This document shows positions 8,910 to 17,651 of a DNA stretch of 28,648 bases, piece after piece (position 1 is the stretch's first letter; the number at the start of each line of letters is the position of its first letter). Source of the stretch: Parasitella parasitica (taxonomy: Eukaryota; Mucoromycota; Mucoromycetes; Mucorales; Mucoraceae); NCBI GenBank assembly GCA_025201805.1, contig MU619380.1:4426-33073 (forward strand). Reading direction: 5' to 3'. Under the pieces are notes generated by a model, which saw only the letters and a program-made list of their open reading frames with translations, did not search any database and was not told where the DNA came from. Both the position numbers and the translations under genes were made by a program.

Positions 8910-11657
8910 CTACGTGGTTGAAGAAGTCGTTGTTTGTTGCATTTCACGCAGTGAGCAGGAGTTACATAAAAGAGGTTCATCTGGCGAATACTCTTGCATA
9001 TCCACTGTCGATCCATCAAATCTACGGAAACACGAGCTGCACACAGTTGTGTCGTCCTTGTTGCCAGCCTAAAAAATACACGGATCAGTTTATGAGCTAG
9101 CGGCAAGGGCAAGAGACATTTACCTCTTTGGCTCTTTGAATCAAGGTATTCAGATCGTCTCTCATCTTTTTGTTTGTGATTCTCAACTGATGCAGTTCAT
9201 ATTGCCAGTTGGCATCTCTTGCGATATCCAATTCATCGACCATCCTTTCGACTGTGCTCACACACTGAGGAGTAGGCGTGATGACGCCGTTGCTGTCTAC
9301 ATTGGGCAACGACAGGTCTGCTCGTCCCTTCTTTTTCACATCCGGGTCCATGGAGACAAACACCGATTCTTCGTCTGTCAGAGCGCTTTCTTCCCCAATG
9401 ACCTTGGTTTGCATCAAAACAAACGAGGGCTGTCCTTGCAATGAAGCGTTGCCGTCGGGATAAAATGTCGTTGCCACCATCACCTCTACGCCTGTATTGT
9501 CCAACAGGGCATGCTTCAGATACACTATTTTGCCCTCCTTCACCTCTGCTAGGGCACGCGTCAAATCTGTCGTACGGTTGCTTCGCAGTAGCTGATACAG
9601 TGAAGTGCCGATGATTTCTGATGGAGGTGATCCCAGCACATTCGCTACAGTCCAGCTGACATACAGTAGTAAGCCGTCTGCGCTTAGTTTTCCCCAAAAT
9701 TCGTGGTCCTCCATACCTGGCATTTCGTTTACAGTAGTACGTGTGGCATGCGCTTTATTGCCTACAGCCAGTGCGCTACGGGGCAGCTGGTATACAGGAC
9801 GCTCACGGCCTGACAGCACGACATATTTACGGCCACGGCCATCTTCGTTTCGTAATTTGCCACAGCATTCGATCCACATGTAGCCCGAGTTTTTTCTTCG
9901 CACTCGGTATATCAGGTTGACTGGTTCAGTAGAGTGGTTGGAGGACTGCTTGAGTTCTCGCATGACTGTCGTGATGTCGGAGGGATGGCAAATAGCTTTT
10001 AGTGATTTGCCTACTAGTTCAGAGGACTCGTACTCTAAAATTTGAGCCGTCGAATCAGAGCAGTATAGAAAGATGCCCTTGATGGTCAACACATGGATAA
10101 AGTCCGGGCTTTGGTCCAGCAATAATTCGTGCCAGCAGCGTCTGAATTTGCCCTCATCGGTACTCGCTTCTTTAATCAGTGTTTCCACATCCATCGGCGG
10201 TTCTGCGTCTGTTTGTTGCTGTGATGGAACAATCGCATTTTCTGGAGCTGCGATGCCTGTGTTTTTGTTTGATAATGCTAGTGAATGGTGTTGTTGTTGC
10301 TGTTGCGGTTGTGGCTGTTGTTGCTGTTGCGGTGGTTGTGTTGGCTGTGTTGGCTGTGGTTGTGAGGTGTTTGAGCCGTACATGGGTTTTGGGGACACGG
10401 GTCGAGTCCATTCTTTGACGGGTTCTGTCATGGTATCTGCATTTATACTAAGGCCAGCTATATATATATATATATAAGAGTACTGGTTTAGTCGAATGGT
10501 GGTTGTGTGTAATGCAAGTTCACCTACCTCGAATAGATGGAGGGATCGTCGAACTTCGATAATTAACCGTATAAGTGCCATCTACATAGCAATGACAACA
10601 TGAATAATGTGGCAGAATGTATGGTTGCTGGTTATACCTTTCATGCTTTGAAAAATGGAATTGGGCTGCTCTACCAGATCGACTTGCAGGCCAATAAAGT
10701 AATCAATCTCTTCAGAAGACTCCCAGGCTATTGGTACCACAGTTAGCAAATTGACAAATGGTTGGCCTGATTTCCGGTAATTGATAATGCTGGATTGCGA
10801 TTCTTTGCCCTGAACAATGTGGGTTTTTATATGGTATACGGTGGTATTGTCTGTGTATTTTCTTCTTGATCCGATAGCTACTCTACCGTCGGGTGCCTGG
10901 AGAAATCTGCAGTTTCTGCCAATCACTTCGCTGGGAGCATATCCCGTTAATTTTTCAAACGTGGGCGAGGCGTAAACAAGAGGAAAATCGTATTGTTTTG
11001 CATCAACCACAACAAATGAGCATGATAGATCAACGGGTCCCAAATTGATCTGGGGATTTGGTCTGGCAGAGAATTTTTTTTTTTTTTTTTTTTTTTTTNN
11101 NNNNNNNNNNNNNNNNNNNNNNNNNNNNNNNNNNNNNNNNNNNNNNNNGCTGTTAGTATAATATTCTAATCTGTCTCCTACGGGCATTACCTGTTAACTA
11201 CGCGCGATAGTATAGAAAGCATATCGAATCCGGTGTTGGCGTACATCCCAGAGTATCGGCCACTGTCGCCTTGATTTGAAGCGAGTGACGGTATGGGTGC
11301 AGATGGTATAGCGGGTGGTGGGGCAGACGGCTGGAAAGCATTCATGGATGTCGTGCCTGAAGGCTGAAGCATTGGGTGTTGCTGCTGATGCTGCTGCTGC
11401 TGTTGTTGTTGATGTATAAGCTGCTGCTGCTGTTGTTGTTGTTGTATAAAGTTTGGCTGTTGCGCTGGCAATGTGGACTGGATTGATGGCTGCCGTTCTG
11501 AATGGCTGCGTGGATTATGTATTGAGGTGTTTGCTTGGTTGGTCATTAAGCCGGCCTGAAATCCAGTGAAAGAGAACAACTTGTCTGTAGATGGCGGCAC
11601 ATTGCTGCTCTCGTAAATCTGAGGATTGAATTGGCCCAAGGATTGAAACGGGTCCAT
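8910..11657 (-). CDS. wc-1: White Collar-1 type blue-light receptor (LOV + 2 PAS)
   Basis: Fungal photoreceptor and transcription regulator that senses blue light through a flavin-binding LOV domain and acts with a WC-2 partner. Exons in transcript order: 11191-11657, 10638-11062, 9124-10436, 8910-9068; 787 residues in exact phase. The N-terminus is Gln-rich. The sequence before the LOV domain, GFDMLSILSRVVNRPNPQ then INLGPVDLSCSF, is a WC-1 signature. The LOV core is GRNCRFLQ with photoactive Cys at about residue 207, and it has the long WC-1-type loop. Two PAS domains follow (about residues 330-430, SPDFIHVLTIKGIFLYCSD; about 460-570, HEFWGKLSADGLLLYVSW). A second poly-Gln tract lies before PAS2. 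The last exon encodes a Cys-pair finger unlike a normal GATA finger. Mucorales usually carry several WC-1 paralogues; which one this is cannot be told here. Confidence 0.93.
10283..10370 (-). repeat. Poly-Gln/Pro codon repeat between LOV and PAS2
   Basis: CAA/CAG and CCA codons encode a Gln/Pro/Thr run (QPTQPTQPPQQQQQPQPQ and onward). On the plus strand the same DNA reads as a misleading Cys/Gly-rich frame. Confidence 0.85.
10458..10476. repeat. (TA)n tract in White Collar intron 2
   Basis: An uninterrupted TA run of about nine units lies near the 3' end of the intron that separates the LOV exon from the PAS exon. It is non-coding if the intron is placed correctly. Confidence 0.7.
11075..11148. 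other. Assembly gap (50 N) preceded by long homopolymer
   Basis: Fifty N at 11099-11148 follow an unbroken T run of about 25 bases. Both lie inside White Collar intron 1 (11063-11190), since exon 1 ends RVVN-AG and exon 2 begins A-CCAAAT, giving the family sequence VVNRPNPQ. The gap therefore does not remove coding sequence, although the intron length is unknown. Confidence 0.9.
11384..11460 (-). repeat. Poly-Gln codon repeat near the White Collar N-terminus
   Basis: CAG/CAA/CAT codons on the minus strand encode two Gln runs separated by LIH, followed by HQQQHP. Glutamine-rich N-termini are typical of WC-1 proteins and are thought to assist transcription activation. Confidence 0.85.
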
Positions 11658-11946
11658 TTTCGAGCGAGCGAGCGAAAAAAAAAAAAAAATAGAGTAAGTT
11701 AAGAAAGGGGAAATTTGCTTTTTCTCTCTAAAAAAAAAACAAGTTGAAGGGGTCGATCCATGCACATGGAAATAAGACAGTACAAAGAAGGTGATGTGTA
11801 GGCGGCGGCTGCTTTCAAGAAGGGAAGGGAGGAGCCAATGAAGTTTCGTGACAATTCATTTGGTGGCATGTTGTTGTACGCAGTGGGCTCTTTATTTTTA
11901 TTTTTTTTGTTTTATTACTTCTCTACTACGCTTGGTTGACATCGCT
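11658..11946. promoter_or_regulatory. Divergent promoter region, White Collar / DPP genes
   Basis: 289 bp separate the two start codons. The White Collar side has A-runs at about 11674-11688 and 11730-11739 and a GAGCGAGCGAGCG block just upstream of its ATG; the DPP side has a T-rich run at about 11891-11913. No TATA box is obvious for either gene. Confidence 0.5.
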
Positions 11947-14900
11947 ATGAACTATTCATGGGAACAGACAAGATCTCAGGTTAGGCATTTCAGAGCAAAT
12001 CTACAGTCAGTTTACCCTGTGCAAGTCCTGGCAATTGCAAAGGACTTTGTGATTCACAGCAATGTATTATACTTTCTATCCAACAACAGAAACTCGTCAG
12101 ACTGGTGTCCAACGAGGCACATGCAAATATATCAAATAGACCTCCACCAGCGCTACCACAACATTGAGCAGACGGACGAAAAGAACTATCTGTTGGCTGT
12201 CAGCAATATACCCGTCTCAAAACGACTGTCCGTTTATACACACTACATGGCCGTAGCAGAGAAAGAGTTGGAGCTGGACAACCTTCAATTGCAGATTCCA
12301 GGTGTCTCTGCCTTTGATATCAAAGACGACACCATCATGCTTACATTCAATAACGACATTTATATTGGAAAAATTGGAAAGGTAAAAGACAGTGCTGACC
12401 ACTGCTTAAAGGTACTAAGCTCCTTGCTGTAGATACCCAAACTAATACCCCATACACCAGCGAGTACAGACACAATAACTTGCACACCAGCTACAGCGTC
12501 CACTACTGCCCCGATTACCTTTACTGCTACTACCCCAAATACAGCGACGAATATACCAAACTATTCACCCATATTAAACCATGTTGACATAAATTCCAGT
12601 AGCAAGCATACATCCTACCAAGAACCTGCTGCAGATCAACCTCATCGATTAGATCCGCAATTGGGCGGTCTCTTCCATGATAAAATTGCATTCATCAGAA
12701 ATCGCGACATCTGGGTCACCGACTTTAACGGCAACGATACGCAGCTAACATTCTGCTCAAGCGACAATGCAGACCCTTCGCTGAAATGCGGTGTAGCTGA
12801 ATACATGATGCAGGTTGGATTATTCACAACTCATGTGATAGTGATGACGTTCTTTGTATTTAAGGTTTTCGACTATAGGAAGAATTCCATCGATTCACAG
12901 GCTACTATTGGTCTCCACCCATCACCAACACTAGCAAACGCACAGAGAGGATATTGTACTTGGAAACATCCGAATTCAACGTGGAGCAAGTGTTTATATC
13001 CAAATCATCAACATCGTCTACGGCAGCAGCAACCTCAGTAGACATCTCGGCGGCGTCGGATTCGATCCGATATCCCCGTGCAGGAAAACCAAACGCGCAA
13101 AGCACAATCAAGATTGTAGAATTCGAAATAGAAGAGAGCAAAAACGCACAGCCTGTCAACATCAAACATAGGCAGCTATGGGGGAAAGATGAAATCAAGG
13201 TGCTTTTTCCCTGGGCAGAATATATTGTTCGATTCGGCTGGCTGCCTGACGGACAAAGGTATTATATGCATTTGCTGCGGGGTAATTCTCTACGGCTCAC
13301 AACCATGTAACTTGTATAGTGCCTGGCTGCAAATATTGTCCAGAGATCAACAAACATCTGCAGTTATTAAATTACATCTGGATCAGTTTACTACTACTGT
13401 GGACAATCTTTGCAGCGATATTGTTCGAACCGAAATTTTGTGGCAGGAAACAACAACAGCCTGGATCAATGTCACGGATGCGTTTTATTTCATGCAGTCA
13501 TCCAACACAGCTGCTGTGACCAAATTTATCTGGAGTTCTGAAAAGATGAATGGATTCAGACATTTGTTTTTGGGAGAAAAGTCTGTGGATGACGAGAAAA
13601 CCAAAGTAACACAATTGACACACGGCGAATGGTGCTGTGTGGATCGACCTTTGTTTGTGGATGAAGCAAGATCGCTAGTATACTTTTCAGCAAAGATGCA
13701 TACTTCGCTGGAATCCCACTTTTACGTGCTCTCCTACCACAACCTCGATCCGCCCATGCTGCTGACCAAATTAGGCTTCAGTCACACAATCACGATGGAT
13801 TCACCAGACTATTTTGTAGATTGCTTTTCTACGATACACGACCCACAAGTAACTGTTGTCCAAAAACTCAATCACACACTGACGAATTCTGTATCAGTGG
13901 ATGGATTATCGCTGTTGATGCCAGTATCGCTCAAAAGCGATTGCGAGACTCCTCCTTCACCTCCTCAATTGCCTACCTTGCCACAGGACGACCACACAAG
14001 CCAGTTTTTAAAAAATTTCGAGCACAGCCGAACAAGCAAAATGTCAAGATATAGTGACTCAGTCGAGCCCAACGGCGAGATTTTCAGCTTCACAACATCT
14101 GATGGTATTATCTTTGGAACTCTTTGTGGAAGAAGCACTAACAACTTACTAATGATGATCAGGTGAGAAACTGTACGGATGCTTGTATAAACCATGTTGC
14201 TATGAGCCAGGGCAAAGCTACCCTACTCTGTTGCACATCTACGGTGGGCCTAAAACACAACTTGTCATGAACGAATTCAAATTTCCTCGGCTCATTCGAT
14301 ACCTCATGGCCGCCTATTTCGGTTTTGCCGTTGTCATCATTGATAGTCGTGGCTCCAGTGATCGTGGGCTTGGTTTTGAGTCTCATATTCAAAACAGATT
14401 GGGCACAGTTGAACTAAAAGATCAACTGGAAGGACTCGAGTTTTTGCACAGTACCAAATTCGGTGCTATGCCAACAAAGGAGGACAAGACAGAGTCTGTA
14501 ATTAACCTCGATCGATTGGCCATCACCGGATGGTCGTATGGTGGCTATTTGAGTTTGATGGCCCTGGCACAGTATCCCGATAGGTTCAAAATGTCTATTG
14601 CGGGAGCTCCTGTAACCCAATGGGAGTTGTATGATGCTGCATATACAGAGAGATACATGGGCTTGCCTGAAGAAAACCCTCAAGCATATCATGACAGTAA
14701 TGTGCTGGCCTACATTGATCAATTCCCAAACAAGTAAGCATGCAGTTGGCACCACTACATTCTATCGACGTTTTTAAATATTAACGTACTGCCTGCACCA
14801 CAGCGAAAATAGACTCCTTATTGCCCATGGCTTGATTGATGAAAACGTGCATTTTAGAAACACAGAGTTACTGGTATCGCAATTAGTCAAACTCAAGAAA

Positions 14901-15008
14901 CCGCACTACCTCCAGGTTTATCCATCTGAGAAACATGGACTGAGACATGCGAGCGTGAATGAGCATTTCGAAACGCTAATGTTTTATTGGCTCTGCAATT
15001 ACCTGTAA
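11947..15008 (+). CDS. Dipeptidyl peptidase, cytosolic DPP8/9-like (S9B)
   Basis: Serine exopeptidase expected to remove N-terminal dipeptides after Pro or Ala. Exons 11947-12381, 12433-12813, 12879-13258, 13320-14104, 14163-14733 and 14804-15008 give 918 residues in exact phase, near human DPP8 (about 880-900). The N-terminal beta-propeller carries the substrate-amine motif EEFHRFTGYYW (Glu273-Glu274). The C-terminal alpha/beta hydrolase has GWSYGGYLSLMA (Ser785), HGLIDENVHF (Asp863) and EKHGLRH (His895); the 78 and 32 residue spacings equal those of human DPP4 (630/708/740). No signal peptide or membrane anchor is visible, and stretches such as WSPP, FPWAEYI and AGAPVTQWELYDAAYTERYMG follow DPP8/9 more than DPP4, so a cytosolic enzyme is likely. 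A low-complexity Thr/Pro stretch (12480-12600) interrupts the propeller. ATTAAA at 15052 may serve as poly(A) signal. Confidence 0.93.
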
Positions 15009-15543
15009 ACTTTGTATTCGCACTCTTTTTACAATGAACTTGTATTATAAAATTAAACAAAACATCTGATACGTACTAAGCATAGCACAGCATAAACAAG
15101 GAAACGGCCCCCCTCTAGCCAATGACTGTCTACGCATAGAAATGCAAGATAATGCTACCCAAAATTATACGAGTATATAATATACTAGGATATGTGTGCC
15201 CATGCATGTATAGGAGGAGTAGGGGGAAACTTTTATTACCCTTTATATGAACAATCAAGTGTACTTGAAACAATAGCATACTTTTTTTTTGTATAAACCG
15301 TACGACTTGAGGGTAGCTGCTAGATTAGGTAGATAGTTTTTGTCAAGAGTACAAGTGGATGAATCATTTCTTGATAAATTTTATTTCACAAATTACTACG
15401 CATGTCTAAATAATGATTTTCATTTACTTTTAGATTTTGAAAATTGCTCTGATAAAACGGTGAAAAAGTAGTTGGTTTGTGTTTATTTTCGATATTCTTT
15501 TATTTATTGTATTTCAAGAGAGACAATCATCATATCTCTTATA
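15009..15543. other. Intergenic, nothing recognisable
   Basis: This holds the 3' untranslated region of the peptidase gene and A/T-rich DNA with short homopolymers. No frame shows family resemblance and no RNA gene was seen. Confidence 0.5.
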
Positions 15544-16329
15544 CTAAAGGGGCCCAATGTCGGGCTTTTGGTGAGGCATCTCTTCGAGTGTCCATTCTTC
15601 AAAATGAAAATCATCGAATTCGCCGTGTGAGCTTGATGTCCAAGACCCTAATCTGTAATTGTTCATCTTATGGAGGCAAGTAACATGGCTCTCGATTTTA
15701 GCAGTGTAATTTTGATTCTTAGGCCCACTTTTCCTCTTACTAATAATGGACTGCAATGCATTTGCAAACTTTGACTTGTCATTATTAGACTTGATTTGCT
15801 TATACAGTCAGCGCAACACTAAAGGGCGGTTTTTTTAAATAAGAGGGCAGTTTGTAAAATTCTCAATAGGCGGAATTTTTTTTTCCAAAGGGCGGGAATT
15901 CTGTTCCAGATTCAATATATTCAAACTCATCAGTTGTGGTGTCTGAGAGGGTGCTCTCACTCCCCAAGTGCTTATCAAGCTGTGCCTATTCATTTATAAC
16001 GGTTTTTTGAATGTGTATAGCAGCGTTCCTTCTTGATTTTTTTTTGCTGTCGAGCTATGGGTCTTCTTGATCCAATAGTCCTCAGCAGTATCAGACTTTC
16101 TCCAAATTTTAAAATCGGTTTTAAGAACTTCAGCTTTGATATACTTCTGCAAGATTCGCATATTCCGATTGTAAGCTAAATGTTTGTCCGTAAGTGCAAA
16201 GTGATCTGCAAATGCTGTAAAATTCAAGTTCTCTTTATTTTCAAGACACCATCGCACATCGCCAGCATAATCTCCGTCGCTTGTATTTTTTTTCGATCGT
16301 TTTCGCTTTCTGTTTTTAGGAGGTGTCAT
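15544..16329 (-). pseudogene. Decayed gene of unknown family, interrupted
   Basis: Three coding-like segments follow each other on the minus strand. The first (15994-16329) starts MTPPKNRKRKRSKK, a basic, nuclear-signal-like head, and runs about 95 good residues. The next (about 15900-15987) reads AQLDKHLGSESTLSDTTTDE in another frame and is reached by adding one base in the A9 run near 16038 and passing a TAG. The last (15544-15789) reads KSNNDKSKFANALQSIISKR and ends in EEMPHQKPDIGPL before a stop. Between the last two lies the GGGCGG-repeat block. I do not recognise the family; it is probably a lineage-specific gene or transposon-borne gene. The frameshift, stop and insertion argue for a relic; an intron-rich gene is the alternative. 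Confidence 0.45.
15803..15897. mobile_element. Tc1/mariner-like terminal fragment with GGGCGG iterons
   Basis: The sequence TACAGTCAGCGCAACACTA has the form of a Tc1/mariner end: a TA target then CAGT-type terminus. It is followed by four GGGCGG-like hexamers at 15824 (GGGCGG), 15845 (GGGCAG), 15868 (AGGCGG) and 15890 (GGGCGG), spaced 21, 23 and 22 bp, with A/T tracts between. Internal repeats inside transposon ends are usual transposase-binding sites. I found no matching inverted end or transposase in the window, so this would be a solo or truncated end. The assignment rests on form, not on a database match. Confidence 0.4.
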
Positions 16330-16833
16330 AGTAATAAAAGGTTATAAAGGAATTGAACAGGAATTTGACTAAACAAAACTTTTAGCCAGTCATATTGGTT
16401 TCGACAGTCTGCGTCATTTTTTATTTATTTAACGGAAAAGCAACGCAAACTCTTTCTTTTAAAAAAAAACCTATTGAAGCTTTGAAATGAAGATGCCTAG
16501 CCTATAATCGTCTTACAGCTGCCTCTTTTCTTGTTGTGGAAAGGGTTCAAAAAAAGCAAGTGGGACTTGATGAAAGCTGTGAAACCCACAGCCTACACAA
16601 CAACAGTGTCGTTGATCGGGGTTCGTAGTAGCTCATTGGAATTTTCAAGATTTTGCAGATTTCCTTGATGTAGTTAAGTGAACAATTATCCTTCGTAAAT
16701 GTTCTGTTCTAAGCCCTCTTTTTTTTTTTAACAAGAAAATGCTGTAGTCAATCAATATATTCAAAGATGTATTCTGTTCAAAAAGTATCTTACCAAGGCA
16801 TAAACTGCTAAGTCCAGGTGGCAATTGGGTAGT
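16330..16833. other. Gene-poor stretch, possible fragments
   Basis: No supportable gene. A short minus-strand frame ending at about 16516 contains HCCCVGCGFHSFH and looks protein-like, and a small hairpin (GCTGTG, five-base loop, CACAGC) sits at about 16575-16591 within it. Both are too short to call. Confidence 0.3.
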
Positions 16834-17019
16834 TGTTTTTATCGTCTCTGTTCCATGCACTATATATATTTCCATGAATTGAAGAGGCAGTCCGGAAAGT
16901 TGCAAATGAAAACTGTCAAGGTTGGATCCGTTACTCACGAAGATTATTTAGAAATGTATGAGTACAGAAGGAATATAGAACTGCTACTTTTCTATTGTTT
17001 GTGTGATGTGCATATTTGA
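16834..17019 (+). pseudogene. Orphan coding-like fragment
   Basis: A short open stretch ends at TGA 17017-17019 and has a convincing helical, charged composition, including KTVKVGSVTHEDYLEMYEYR followed by NIELLLFYCL. No start, upstream exon or family could be assigned. It may be the tail of a decayed gene in this relic-rich region. A competing minus-strand frame over the same bases (with a GTAAG donor near 16792) cannot be excluded. Confidence 0.22.
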
Positions 17020-17271
17020 TGGTGAAATGTTTCTATCGATGATCAAACGCAAAACACTGTGCAATTTTGCCTGTCATTTTAAAACGACAAATCATTCAAT
17101 GTAATAATAAAATTCCATCCTAATTGTTTTGAAGTCATCATTTTTAGGTTAATTTGATTTGAATACAAGTATTGCAACGATTTCACATTACGATACATCC
17201 CAGCTTTATGAAAGATGTCATAAGAATATGTTGACAGTAATTTTATCGATTTTGTAGCGTTTTCTTCCCTC

Positions 17272-17410
17272 TTACTGCTTTTGTTGATTGTCATCTTCGT
17301 CTCCGTTCTCTTCAATTTTTCGTTTAAGCAAACATTGAAATCTTGTGGGATTCATGTACGGATACTGTAAAATGTTTGCCTGCTTCAATTTCAAAGAATT
17401 TTGAAGTTAT
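17272..17410 (-). pseudogene. Orphan coding-like C-terminal fragment
   Basis: A 40-codon minus-strand stretch reads ANILQYPYMNPTRFQCLL then KRKIEENGDEDDNQQKQ and a TAA. The basic-then-acidic tail resembles a nuclear protein C-terminus. It is closed upstream by a stop after a pyrimidine-rich tract, so it could be a last exon or a remnant. Family unknown. Confidence 0.2.
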
Positions 17411-17420
17411 CAAAAAAAAA

Positions 17421-17445
17421 AAAGACAAAGACAAAGACAAAAGAG
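17421..17445 (+). repeat. (GACAAA)n hexanucleotide repeat
   Basis: Three to four tandem GACAAA units follow an A12 run, in non-coding DNA about 200 bp upstream of the channel gene start. Confidence 0.7.
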
Positions 17446-17651
17446 GACCTAAAGTAAAAGCTGACACTTTGTGTGCCCATTACTAAGAAATAGTTGAATC
17501 GCTTGATTCATCGCTTCAATTCTAAGTAATTGTTCTTGAAATGAAACCTTTTATACAGACCATTTCAGATCTGATACAAGATCTTAAAGACATGTTTTAC
17601 TGTTTTTCAACTCATGTCTTTTTTTTTTTTTCTCTTGTTCATCAATCTTAA

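Noticed and set aside
9233-9697. Minus-strand Arg-rich frame of 154 codons
   Set aside because: Same strand but shifted frame inside the White Collar PAS exon, which carries the conserved reading frame.
10073-10477. Plus-strand Cys/Gly/Val-rich frame that looks like a metallothionein-type protein
   Set aside because: Antisense of the poly-Gln CAA/CAG tract of the White Collar gene, which has clear PAS-domain homology on the other strand.
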